Below are positions 46,607-53,710 of a stretch of 53,710 nt of DNA, piece by piece. Every line of letters starts with the position of its first letter. Position 1 is the stretch's first letter. The notes below the pieces were generated by a model that ran no database searches, was not told the origin of the DNA, and saw only the letters and a program-made list of their open reading frames with translations. Origin of the DNA: Bifidobacterium hapali (GTDB taxonomy: Bacteria; Actinomycetota; Actinomycetes; Actinomycetales; Bifidobacteriaceae); NCBI RefSeq assembly GCF_002259755.1, contig NZ_MWWY01000031.1:1-53710 (forward strand). Direction: 5' to 3'. Position numbers and translations under genes: made by a program.

Positions 46607-46903
46607 GTGATATTGCGGCGGATGGTGGCCGATGTTCCGCCGGAATGTCACGTTTTGGCCCCTGTCTGTGTGATATTGCGGCGGAACTTTATGGGTTCCC
46701 CGCCGATATGTCACGTTTCGGACTGGATTTCTGTGATATTTCGGCGGAGGCATACGGTTTTACCGCCGGAATATCACAGAAAGCACCCTGTTTTTGTGAT
46801 ATTGCGGCGGAAGATGGGGCTGTCTCCGCCGGAATGTCACGTTTTGGGTAGGGTTTGTGTGATATTCCGGCGGAAGTTTATAGGTCCTCCGCCGGAATAT
46901 CAC
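46607..46903. repeat. Array of five inverted-repeat units, exact 63-bp period (family GTGATATTGCGGCGGA)
   Basis: Units start at 46607, 46670, 46733, 46796 and 46859, each exactly 45 bp, with 18-bp spacers. Left arm GTGATATTGCGGCGGA and right arm TCCGCCGGAATGTCAC; unit 5 pairs perfectly over 16 bp, the others with one to three mismatches. The 13-bp centres and the spacers vary. A degenerate sixth right arm may sit near 46575-46584. It lies in the 1.3-kb gap upstream of the flavin operon. Period 63 also keeps a 21-residue reading frame on both strands, but these frames are broken. Confidence 0.95.
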
Positions 46904-46981
46904 ACGGGGATACGCACGCGATGGATTGTATCGAGTCAATTCCATCGCGTGACCAAACCACGCATGTCCCCTAATGTGCGT

Positions 46982-47171
46982 GGCAGAAAACGCTCGCTGA
47001 GACTGCCGTCAGCGAGCGAAAGCCGCCACACATGATGTGAAAGGGTGATGTGAGGGCATGCGTGGCAGAAAACGCTCGCTGAGCACACCCTCAGCGAGCG
47101 TTTTCTGCCACGCATGCCGGCGCGTGGCGGTTTTTGCTCGCTGGCGGTGGCTTCAGCGAGCGTTTTCTGCC
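46982..47171. repeat. Three palindromic units of the GTGGCRGWTTTYGCTC family
   Basis: Units from GGCAG/GGCGG to CTGCC/CCGCC start at 46982, 47064 and 47126 and are 46 bp each. Spacings are 82 and 62 bp. The middle unit has extended CATGCGTGGCAG arms. Same family as 27848 and 32372. This family appears less strictly phased than the 63-bp arrays. Confidence 0.87.
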
Positions 47172-47439
47172 ACGCGATATAAGCCAACCGGATTTGTGTG
47201 GCTCAGTGCGCTCAATGAAAGCAGCTCAGCGCACTTAATGGGGAAAAGAATTAATGCCAACTATGGCGTAACAGAATCAAAGAGTTGAAGCGCCGAACCG
47301 TGAAAGCGCCTGTCGGCGCAAAGGCCGCTCGCAGCGGCAAAAAATGGAGCCCGGGGCTATGCACGGCCCGACGCGAATTAACAGTATAGCGGGTAATACA
47401 GCCGTCGCGGAACCACGCGTGTTCCACGGCAACGTGCCG

Positions 47440-47712
47440 GATGGTGGATGTGCTAGACGCGCCGGGTGTACCGAATGTGTCGGACTCACCGAACGTGCTG
47501 GACATGCCAGTTGTGTCGGGCATATTGGGTGTTAGCTGTGCTAGGCGTACCGGACTCTCCGGACTCGCCGAACGTGCTGGACATGTCGAGTGTGCCAGCC
47601 GTACTGGATATATTGGGTTGTACTAGCCATGCCAGCTATGCCAGACTTGCCGGACTCACCGGGTGTGCCGGCGCTCACCGAACGCACCAAACATGCCAAA
47701 CTCACCAAACGA
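47440..47712. repeat. Degenerate 9-bp-periodic tract
   Basis: Successive 9-mers such as GTGCTAGAC, GTACCGAAT, GTGTCGGAC, TCACCGAAC, GTGCTGGAC, ATGCCAGTT repeat in diverged form across ~270 bp, rich in CCGGA/CCGAA and GTGCTGG. Any frame would give an irregular three-residue repeat, but stops interrupt all of them. It ends exactly at the stop of the minus-strand gene at 47713. Bases 47172-47439 show no gene. Confidence 0.7.
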
Positions 47713-48411
47713 CTATTCGAGTGTGCCGCGCCGCCACAGCGACGCACCATGTCGAAAATCACGCGACGTAACCATCAGATTGCTCGCAGTATGCAGCAGT
47801 CGCGCGGCCTTATCCCGATGCCCTTCGCAGCTCAGATGCTTCGCTTCCACGCGCAATCCCAACGCCACCACATCCGTAAACGCCGCAGCCCGCTCCAACG
47901 CAACCGCAAAATCACCAACAAACGCGCCAGCCAAAATCGAATCTGCTGTGCGCGCAATATCATCTTCCGTCGGTGCATCATCCACGCCAGCAATCGCCGA
48001 CGCCGCCGTCGCAACTGGCTCGCCAATCCGCCATAATCGCGCGATCGCACCGTCGTGAGTCCGCATCCACGAACGCAGTAAATACAGCCGCCACAAAATC
48101 CCTGGCAACGAATCCGGTTCCGCGCGACTCCACAGTTCCGCGATCAAATCGATACCTTCGCGATCGACCAGCGTAAGCACGCGCGCAACGACTTCCGGAT
48201 CGGCCGTATGATGCACGCGATCAAGTAACGCAGCAGCCGACGTGTGGCTGATCTCACTGATCACGCTCGGATCGTCACCGCCCGCAATGCCAGCGACGAT
48301 AGCCGGGTCAAGCTGACCGGGCCGATTCGGACGCGGCGAGCCAGTAGGCGTGAACGCGGTACGGCTCGCAACAACCGAACCAGACCCGTGATGTAAAGCG
48401 TTAGTAGACAA
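47713..48411 (-). CDS. Conserved-looking hypothetical protein
   Basis: This is a 232-residue protein if started at TTG 48411, which overlaps the upstream Nudix stop by 11 nt and has AGAAGG before it; ATG 48468 would overlap by 68 nt. The protein is soluble, helical and Ala/Asp/Arg-rich, with segments such as [44 protein letters not shown] and [20 protein letters not shown] (in parts). No family is recognised. It is coupled to the Nudix/phosphatase gene and lies two genes downstream of ppk. Confidence 0.7.
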   Translation of the reverse strand: MSTNALHHGSGSVVASRTAFTPTGSPRPNRPGQLDPAIVAGIAGGDDPSVISEISHTSAAALLDRVHHTADPEVVARVLTLVDREGIDLIAELWSRAEPDSLPGILWRLYLLRSWMRTHDGAIARLWRIGEPVATAASAIAGVDDAPTEDDIARTADSILAGAFVGDFAVALERAAAFTDVVALGLRVEAKHLSCEGHRDKAARLLHTASNLMVTSRDFRHGASLWRRGTLE

Positions 48412-49675
48412 GTGGAGCGACCTTCTGAATATCGATGATGCGCGGTCCCTCGGGCGAGGAGACGACAAACAACGATACCGCAGTACCGGTCGGCATGTAC
48501 GGCGATTTCGCGATAAGCCGCCGCGCGAGCAGTTTTGACGCGCACATTTCGCGCAGATGATCGAACATACCGCCGATTACCGGACGATGCATACACACAG
48601 CCACAGTTTCGCGATGTGTGAGCGCGTACTCGATTTCCGCGCGGAAACACGCCCACGCTCGCTCGCTGTCCTCTGCAAACGCGTCTTCGGTGAGGTCGTC
48701 GAGGTGAATCATCGGTCGATTTGTCTGCCACGAGAACACGTGCAATGTTTCACGGCAACGCATCCACGGTGATGTGGCGAGTCGCACTGGATTGTAGCAT
48801 GCAAGCTCACGGTTGAGCGCGTATGCTGCGGCGGCTCCGCGCGGCGTGATCGGACGGTTTTCGTCGGTGCCGGTCCATGTTTTGCGCGCTTCGGCTTTCG
48901 CGTGACGCACGATAATCACGTTGTGCGCGTCCGCCGCACCCTCCTGCAGACGATCGACGAACAGTGCGAGCACGTCTTTGTCGGTTGAATGAGACAGGAT
49001 TTTGCGCGCTTCGGTGACCGTGACCCAAATAATATCGTCGATCTCGCCGATGTCGGCGCGATGGATTGGCCCGAACGCGTCGATGAGCTGCTCAGCTTCG
49101 ATATCGTCGACCGGCGTGGCCATCCAGTACAGGATGTGTTTTGTATCGACTGTGCGATCTTTGGAATGGCGAGTTTTGCTGCCTTCCTCGGCTAGCGGAT
49201 ACTCGATTTCGCCGAGATACGGGCCGAGTTCGACGGACAGGCCGGTTTCTTCGCCGATCTCGCGCACGGCAGCGTGACGGTGAGATTCGTTGATTTCGAG
49301 TTTGCCTTTCGGCCAGCTCCAGTCGTCGTATTTTGGGCGGTGGACGATGCAGACTTCGATGCGATCGAGAAGATCGGTGATACGTTCGGCTTCGGCGGCT
49401 TGCGCTGAAGATTGTGCGGTTGTTTGAGTTGAGCTGATGGTGACTGACGGTGGTGCTGTGGCTGATTGTGCGAGTTCGGCTGCGTCTGGAGCGGTGATAT
49501 CGTTGATGTCATTCGACGTATGATTAAACGTATCAGCAACGTTGCTGGCATTATCAGAGCTCGCGATGTGTCTATGACTGTTATCGGTGGTGTGCGGTGA
49601 CGATGCCTCGTCGGGTGGTGCAATGCGGTAGAGGATGCCTCCGGCCGCTTCCACAATGCGTCTCACTTTGCCCAT
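48401..49675 (-). CDS. mutT1: MutT1-like Nudix hydrolase fused to histidine phosphatase
   Basis: This is a 424-residue protein with two enzyme domains. The Nudix box [23 protein letters not shown] fits GX5EX7REUXEEXGU (quoted as a pattern, around residues 122-144). The C-terminal histidine phosphatase domain starts [12 protein letters not shown] and continues CRETL. The same fusion in mycobacterial MutT1 converts 8-oxo-dGTP or diadenosine polyphosphates in two steps. A ~70-residue Ser/Thr/Ala-rich low-complexity insertion splits the first Nudix strand (AAGGILYRI) from the rest, which is unusual. It lies 199 bp downstream of ppk on the same strand. Confidence 0.87.
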   Translation of the reverse strand: MGKVRRIVEAAGGILYRIAPPDEASSPHTTDNSHRHIASSDNASNVADTFNHTSNDINDITAPDAAELAQSATAPPSVTISSTQTTAQSSAQAAEAERITDLLDRIEVCIVHRPKYDDWSWPKGKLEINESHRHAAVREIGEETGLSVELGPYLGEIEYPLAEEGSKTRHSKDRTVDTKHILYWMATPVDDIEAEQLIDAFGPIHRADIGEIDDIIWVTVTEARKILSHSTDKDVLALFVDRLQEGAADAHNVIIVRHAKAEARKTWTGTDENRPITPRGAAAAYALNRELACYNPVRLATSPWMRCRETLHVFSWQTNRPMIHLDDLTEDAFAEDSERAWACFRAEIEYALTHRETVAVCMHRPVIGGMFDHLREMCASKLLARRLIAKSPYMPTGTAVSLFVVSSPEGPRIIDIQKVAPLVY

Positions 49676-49737
49676 CCTCCCATTGTATGGCGGCCTGTAT
49701 CACCACCCCGGTCGCTACGTAGTGTGTGTCGAAACGA

Positions 49738-49769
49738 CGATGGCCGACCCCTTCAAGGGATCGGCCATC
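49738..49769. terminator. Hairpin upstream of the Nudix/phosphatase gene
   Basis: GATGGCCGA and TCGGCCATC, plus CCCC/GGGA, form a strong stem with a short TTCAA loop. It lies between ppk and mutT1 and may end the ppk transcript. Confidence 0.6.
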
Positions 49770-49810
49770 AAACATCGTTATCGTGTTAGTGTGAACAAGC
49801 GTAGCACATC

Positions 49811-49850
49811 GCAAACGTGAGCGGCGCATAACTGCGCGGCTCACGTTCGC
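49811..49850 (-). terminator. Hairpin directly after ppk
   Basis: GCAAACGTGAGC (49811-49822) pairs with GCTCACGTTCGC (49839-49850) with one mismatch, and GCGCA/TGCGC continues inward. It starts 24 bp beyond the ppk stop. Confidence 0.6.
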
Positions 49851-49874
49851 GATGTCACGCGCTCGTCAGTCACA

Positions 49875-52112
49875 TCAGTTATTCGTACGCGGGCGACGAG
49901 TGTGCTTCTTGATCAGCAGCTCCTGACTATCGGTCAGCAGACTGCCGTCTTCCGCATGGCTGACGTGCACGTATGTACCGTCCGGCTGCATGTGCCACGA
50001 TGCGATCGTATCGGACATCTGCAAGTCGACGTACTTGATGAGCTCGTCAATCTGCTCGGGTGCGGTGATACGCACCAGCGCTTCGACACGACGGTCAAGG
50101 TTACGGTGCATCAGGTCAGCCGAACCTATCCACACTTCCGGACCAGACATTGGGCCTTCGCCGATCTGCGGACCATCCGAGTTGCAGAACGCGTAGATAC
50201 GGCTGTGCTCAAGGAAACGACCGAGGATCGAACGGACGCGGATGTTGTCTGAAAGTCCCGGAACACCGGGCTTGAGCGAGCAGATACCGCGCTCGACAAT
50301 GTCGATCTTCACGCCGGCCTGAGAAGCGCGGTAGAGCGCGTCGATCGTCTTCTCGTCGACAATCGAGTTGACTTTGATCTTAATCCACGCTTCCTTACCG
50401 GCGCGTGCAGCATCCTCCTCGCGGCGGATACGCTGAATCAAGCCAGTACGAATCGTACGCGGCGCAACCAGCAGACGGTGGAAGCTGGACTTCGGAGCGT
50501 AACCAGACAGCTGGTTGAACAGGCGAGTCAAGTCCTGACCGACAACCGGATCGCACGTCAACAGACCCAGATCGGTATACATACGCGCGGTCTTCGGGTT
50601 GTAGTTACCGGTGCCAACGTGGCAGTAGCGGCGCAGACCGTCCTGCTCCTGACGTACGACAAGGCTCAGCTTGCAGTGCGTCTTCAAGCCGACAATACCG
50701 TACACCACGTGTACGCCAGCGCGTTCAAGCTTGCGCGCCCACATGATGTTCGCGTCCTCATCGAAACGAGCCTTGATTTCGACCAGCGCGAGGACCTGCT
50801 TGCCCGCGTGCGCGGCGTCGACCAGCGCGTCGATGATCGGCGAGTTCGAGCTGGTACGGTACAGGGTTTGCTTGATAGCTAGAACCTTAGGATCTGCCGC
50901 AGCTTGCGCCAGAAACGCTTGAACTGACGTGGAAAACGAGTCGTAGGGGTGGTGCAGCAGGATGTCGCGCTCGCGGATGGCGGCGAAGATGTCCTGTGCG
51001 CGGCTCGACTCGACTTCGGCAATCTGACGGTTCGTGGTCGGGATGAACGGCGGGTACTTGAGATCCGGGCGATCGATGCCCTGCAACTCGAACAGCAGCT
51101 TCATGTCGAGCGGTGCGGGTAGACGGTAAACCTCGTCCGCGCTTACGCCGAGCTGATCGGCGAGCAGCTGGGAGAGGAACGGGCTGGTCGCGTCGGAGAT
51201 CTCGAGACGGATCGGCGGTCCGAAACGACGGCGCAGCAGCTCTTTCTCCATTGCGTTGAGCAGGTTCTCGGCGTCGTCTTCTTCGACGTCGATATCCTCG
51301 TTACGGGTGACGCGGAACGAGCGTGCTTCCTTGATGATCATGCCCGGGAACAGTGATTCGAGGTGGGCGATGATGAGGTTTTCCATCGTGATGAAGCCGT
51401 AGCGAACTTCTGCGGAATCGTCCTCGGTCATGTCGTCGACTGGCACGAGGCGGTTGAGGTTGCCCGGGATCTTCACGCGAGCGAAGTGCGACTTGCCGGA
51501 AGTCGGGTTCTCGACCAGCACCGCGAGGTTCAGCGAATTGCCGGAAATGTACGGGAATGGGTGAGCCGGGTCGACGGCGAGCGGCGTGAGGACAGGGAAG
51601 ACCTGCTGACGGTAGTAGCGCGACAGGCGCTCCTGCTCGGTGGCGGTGAGCTTGTCCCAGCTCAGCAACACGATGCGTTCGTCGTCGAGAGCCGGCAGGA
51701 TGTGATCGATCACGTAGTGCGCGTGTTCGTCCTGCAAACGGTGGGACTGATCGCTGATTGCACGCAGCTGCTGGCGTGGGCTCAGGCCGCTGGCTGACGG
51801 GACGGCGATGCCCGAGTCGATACGGCGCTTGAGGCCGGCGACGCGGACCATGAAGAACTCATCAAGGTTGGATGCGAAAATCGCTGCGAAGTTGGCGCGT
51901 TCGAGGATCGGCAGATCCTCATCCTCGGCGAGTTCGAGGACGCGCTTGTTGAACTTGAGCCAACTTAATTCGCGGTCGAAGAAGCGGTCCGGCGGCAGTG
52001 GCTGCTCGTCGGGACGCGCTTCGCGACGGTCGGTTTTGTCCGTTTCGGCGATGTGTTCCGCGATCTGACTGCGGAGTATCGCCTTTGAAGGTGCGTCAAA
52101 TATCTGTGCCAT
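49875..52112 (-). CDS. ppk: Polyphosphate kinase 1
   Basis: This is a 745-residue protein covering the PPK1 domains. N domain: [19 protein letters not shown], then [15 protein letters not shown]. Head domain: ASNLDEFF to DEEP-like regions. First C domain: [25 protein letters not shown], the phosphorylatable His in [18 protein letters not shown]. Second C domain: [19 protein letters not shown] and the [10 protein letters not shown] segment. It polymerises ATP gamma-phosphate into polyphosphate and works in reverse. The first ~40 residues are a polar extension. ATG 52112 has AGGGCAG upstream, a weak site. Alkaline phosphatase and Ugp genes elsewhere in the window share the phosphate theme. Confidence 0.96.
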   Translation of the reverse strand: MAQIFDAPSKAILRSQIAEHIAETDKTDRREARPDEQPLPPDRFFDRELSWLKFNKRVLELAEDEDLPILERANFAAIFASNLDEFFMVRVAGLKRRIDSGIAVPSASGLSPRQQLRAISDQSHRLQDEHAHYVIDHILPALDDERIVLLSWDKLTATEQERLSRYYRQQVFPVLTPLAVDPAHPFPYISGNSLNLAVLVENPTSGKSHFARVKIPGNLNRLVPVDDMTEDDSAEVRYGFITMENLIIAHLESLFPGMIIKEARSFRVTRNEDIDVEEDDAENLLNAMEKELLRRRFGPPIRLEISDATSPFLSQLLADQLGVSADEVYRLPAPLDMKLLFELQGIDRPDLKYPPFIPTTNRQIAEVESSRAQDIFAAIRERDILLHHPYDSFSTSVQAFLAQAAADPKVLAIKQTLYRTSSNSPIIDALVDAAHAGKQVLALVEIKARFDEDANIMWARKLERAGVHVVYGIVGLKTHCKLSLVVRQEQDGLRRYCHVGTGNYNPKTARMYTDLGLLTCDPVVGQDLTRLFNQLSGYAPKSSFHRLLVAPRTIRTGLIQRIRREEDAARAGKEAWIKIKVNSIVDEKTIDALYRASQAGVKIDIVERGICSLKPGVPGLSDNIRVRSILGRFLEHSRIYAFCNSDGPQIGEGPMSGPEVWIGSADLMHRNLDRRVEALVRITAPEQIDELIKYVDLQMSDTIASWHMQPDGTYVHVSHAEDGSLLTDSQELLIKKHTRRPRTNN

Positions 52113-52182
52113 ACTGCCCTACTTTATGCGCTGGAATGTGCGCAACGCGGGAAAACGGTGCATAATTCAACGGCAATTCACG

Positions 52183-52330
52183 TTTCGGCGGTGGTGCGGG
52201 TGCGTTTGGGCGGGTTGTGGGTGGTGGATATGGGTTGTGGGGGTTGATGTGGGTTGATGTGGCGTGGGGTGATGTTTGTGGTTTGTGGGTGTGGGCGCGG
52301 TGTTTGCTGACCAAGACAAGGAGGTGCGCT
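52183..52330. other. Strongly G/T-skewed tract upstream of ppk
   Basis: About 150 bp are composed almost entirely of G and T on the + strand, with repeated GTGGGTTG, GGGTGGTGG and TTGTGGG runs. There is no gene. It could form G-quadruplexes on the + strand or an R-loop; it lies upstream of ppk. Confidence 0.6.
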
Positions 52331-52493
52331 GTGGGTGTGCGAATGTAAGCGATGATACGTCGTTGCTGTTGAAGGTGCGCTGCGGATGTGGTGTGCGAGG
52401 GGCGCGCTATCGTCGGCCAGTTCGACTGCGTGCGCGCCCCTGCCCGACTGCGTGGGGTGCAGTGACCGGAATAAGCGTTGATATGTGGAAACG

Positions 52494-52599
52494 AGCGTAA
52501 CTGCGCGCAATCGGGACATGTGCGCGTAGTTACGCTGGATTTAAGGCTCGAAAACGAGCGTAACTGCGCGCAGGCATGGCGATTGCGCGCAGTTACGCT
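52494..52599. repeat. Two inverted-repeat units, 63-bp period (family AGCGTAACTGCGCGCA)
   Basis: Left arms start at 52494 and 52557; right arms TGCGCGyAGTTACGCT start at 52521 and 52584. Both arms are therefore 63 bp apart. Arms are 16 bp (unit 2 perfect, unit 1 with one wobble) and loops 11 bp. The sequence is different from the other 63-bp arrays, apart from a shared GTAACT core. Confidence 0.92.
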
Positions 52600-52868
52600 T
52601 GGTTGGTGCTTGGGTTGTTCATGGGGTCATGGGGCAGGTAAACGCACGCGTGAGAGTAGATGATGGTGATGTGCGATTGTGTGTGACGGTAGTGTTCAGT
52701 TGATGTGCGATTAGATGGTTGTTGGGGTTGCGACACGCCGTGTGGATGTGTGATGCGCACAAGAAGTGACAGATAACCGTCGAATTCGCTCAGATTCGTT
52801 CATTCTACCTGTTGATCGGTGAGCGAATGCACAGTTTGGCAAATAATCGCACATGATCAGTATGCGGG

Positions 52869-52897
52869 TTGCAAGCTGTACTGAGCGGCACTACATT
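52869..52897 (+). promoter_or_regulatory. Candidate promoter of a short transcript
   Basis: TTGCAA at 52869-52874 and TACATT at 52892-52897 have a 17-bp gap. A start near 52904 and the terminator at 53041 would give an RNA of about 170 nt. Confidence 0.45.
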
Positions 52898-52936
52898 ATG
52901 GAAGTACCAAAACAACTGAACAGAGCAGAGCCCACA

Positions 52937-53005
52937 ATGAGTGTATGGTCACGAAAGACTGTTACGTTGAACGGGCATTGGAAAGACTTACCGTTACGAC
53001 GATGA
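52937..53005 (+). CDS. Possible 22-residue small peptide or part of a small RNA
   Basis: ATG 52937 opens a 22-codon frame, beginning MSVWSRKTVTLNGHW and ending in RR, basic and with two Trp. It lies between a promoter-like site and a strong terminator with nothing else in the interval. The ribosome site is poor (GAGCAGAG). It may be a leader-type or free small protein, or the RNA itself may act. No family is recognised. Confidence 0.35.
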   Translation: MSVWSRKTVTLNGHWKDLPLRR

Positions 53006-53040
53006 TGTTGTGTAGAGATTCTGCTCAGGTTGATTTTGGA

Positions 53041-53075
53041 GAGAGGGCCCGCTTCGGCAGGCCCTCTCGTTTTTT
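53041..53075 (+). terminator. Strong Rho-independent terminator
   Basis: GAGAGGGCC (53041-53049) pairs with GGCCCTCTC (53060-53068), loop CGCTTCGGCA, then G and six T residues. It belongs to the short transcript starting near 52904, since the next gene lies on the opposite strand. Confidence 0.88.
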
Positions 53076-53180
53076 GTGTTTGTATTCCCATCATCGCTGT
53101 ACTGAGGTCAGTGTTCTAGTTGCGGTTTCCAGGGTTAAGTAAAGAAACGGGGTTATAGGCCAAAATGTGTGTCTGGTGGT

Positions 53181-53708
53181 CTAGTCGTTGGATGGCCATT
53201 CGACCCGGGTGTGGAAGTCGTTCCAGTCGATGCCGGTGCCGTGGTGCATGGGGATGCCGAACGTCTCGTATCGGCCCTGCGGGCTGTTCTCCCATGCCTT
53301 CTGGTAGAGGCTCTCCAGCCGTTCGTCCGTGATCGCGTTCGTCGCCAGCCATGCGTCCGTCTCGGGGTGTTCGGCGTGCTGGTGGCACCACCAGCAGATC
53401 GCCTTCAGTTGCCGGATCAGGCGCAGTCCGCGGTGCTGGCGCAGCATGTCCCGGATTCGTCCGTTCCATGATTCGATGAGGTTGTTCGTGGATGGTATCG
53501 TTCCGTTCTCCGTCAGGTCCTCGTCGAGGAACGTGAACAGGTGCCCCTCGCGGATGCGTCCGCGGATCATGCGCTTGGCCTTGACGAGTCTTTGGTGCAT
53601 GTCGTTCACGCTGCCGTCGGCGTATTCGCTTTTCTCGTCGAGGAAACCCGCGAAGTCCTGCTCCCACTGGTTGTAGGAGGCCAGCCAACTGGCCGCGGCC
53701 GCGCCGTC
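53181..53708 (-). CDS. IS1249-type (IS256-related) transposase, C-terminal part, cut by window edge
   Basis: The frame runs unbroken to the right edge (apparent starts at 53609 and 53688 are not used; the latter is in a different frame). The last ~176 residues include WLASYNQWEQDFAGFLDEKS, RMIRGRIREGHLFTFLDEDL and the signature STNNLIESWNGRIRDMLRQHRGL in parts, matching the C-terminus of IS1249/IS3510-like transposases. The catalytic Asp residues would lie outside the window; the Glu of NNLIESWNGRI is likely the last DDE residue. The element end is probably within 53115-53160, where the base composition changes; a terminal repeat such as GGTTTCCAGGGTTAAG may be there but cannot be confirmed with one end. 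Confidence 0.85.
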   Translation of the reverse strand, partial: DGAAAASWLASYNQWEQDFAGFLDEKSEYADGSVNDMHQRLVKAKRMIRGRIREGHLFTFLDEDLTENGTIPSTNNLIESWNGRIRDMLRQHRGLRLIRQLKAICWWCHQHAEHPETDAWLATNAITDERLESLYQKAWENSPQGRYETFGIPMHHGTGIDWNDFHTRVEWPSND

Positions 53709-53710
53709 CC

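Noticed and set aside
46561..46851. Coding 21-residue repeat protein on the plus strand
   Set aside because: The frame exists because the repeat period is a multiple of three. It stops within the fourth spacer, lacks a ribosome site, and an equally long frame exists on the other strand.
46607..46903. CRISPR array
   Set aside because: Units are palindromic with diverged arms and variable centres, spacers are only 18 bp and related to each other, and no cas gene is nearby.
47344..47626. Small collagen-like repeat proteins in the 9-bp tract
   Set aside because: Short overlapping frames with interrupted, irregular repeats and no ribosome sites.
1..53710. tRNA or rRNA genes
   Set aside because: No cloverleaf with a conserved GGTTCRAAYCC-type T-arm and no rRNA-like conserved block was noticed by eye; a tRNAscan run would be needed to be certain.

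Overview
The window looks like a chromosomal segment of a Bifidobacterium, probably a glycan-using gut species. The evidence is high-GC actinobacterial coding sequence, the actinobacterial chaperone operon dnaK-grpE-dnaJ-hspR, a GH127 beta-L-arabinofuranosidase closely matching HypBA1 of B. longum, a type I pullulanase with MalEFG-type transporters that have no local ATPase, and an IS1249-type transposase. The genus call is inference; species cannot be read.

Layout: 1-0.7 kb, end of a wall-anchored surface protein. 1.2-6.2 kb, a four-gene cluster (VWA/solute-binding lipoprotein, XpaC-like, solute-binding-like, TelA). 6.6-7.0 kb, YccF. 7.3-18.4 kb, an alpha-glucan locus: GH13 glucosidase, malE, malFG, pullulanase, HAD hydrolase, TraX-like protein and a LacI regulator, with many related operator-like palindromes and the relic of a secreted alpha-amylase at 18.7 kb. 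19.2-21.3 kb, secreted, wall-anchored alkaline phosphatase. 21.6-26.4 kb, chaperone operon. 26.6-33.7 kb, HAD hydrolase, phasin-like protein, AarF/UbiB kinase, a lower-GC AAA/DUF4143 ATPase with three phased operators, an EamA exporter and a LacI regulator. 34-37.5 kb, GH127 and a GPH sugar symporter. 37.8-42.4 kb, glycerophosphodiesterase and a UgpAEB-like ABC transporter. 42.7-46.4 kb, upp and a three-gene flavin-transfer/electron-transfer operon (ferric-reductase-like protein, ApbE, FMN-binding protein). 47.7-52.1 kb, hypothetical protein, MutT1-like Nudix/histidine phosphatase and polyphosphate kinase. 52.9 kb, a small transcript candidate. 53.2 kb to the edge, a partial transposase.

Phosphate handling recurs (alkaline phosphatase, glycerophosphodiesterase plus Ugp, polyphosphate kinase), as do maltodextrin and arabinan use.

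The most striking feature is in the intergenic DNA. At least four arrays from three unrelated sequence families are built from inverted-repeat units of about 43-45 bp that recur at exactly 63 bp (939-1109, 26369-26569, 46607-46903, 52494-52599). Two further elements (6271-6465, 43381-43560) have a nested X-X-X'-X' plan whose arm copies are exactly 42 bp apart on each side. Both spacings are multiples of 21 bp, which is two DNA helical turns. A pair of 159-bp palindromic elements in opposite orientation brackets the Ugp-like operon. Similar geometry in different sequences suggests a common, possibly undescribed, palindromic-array mechanism.
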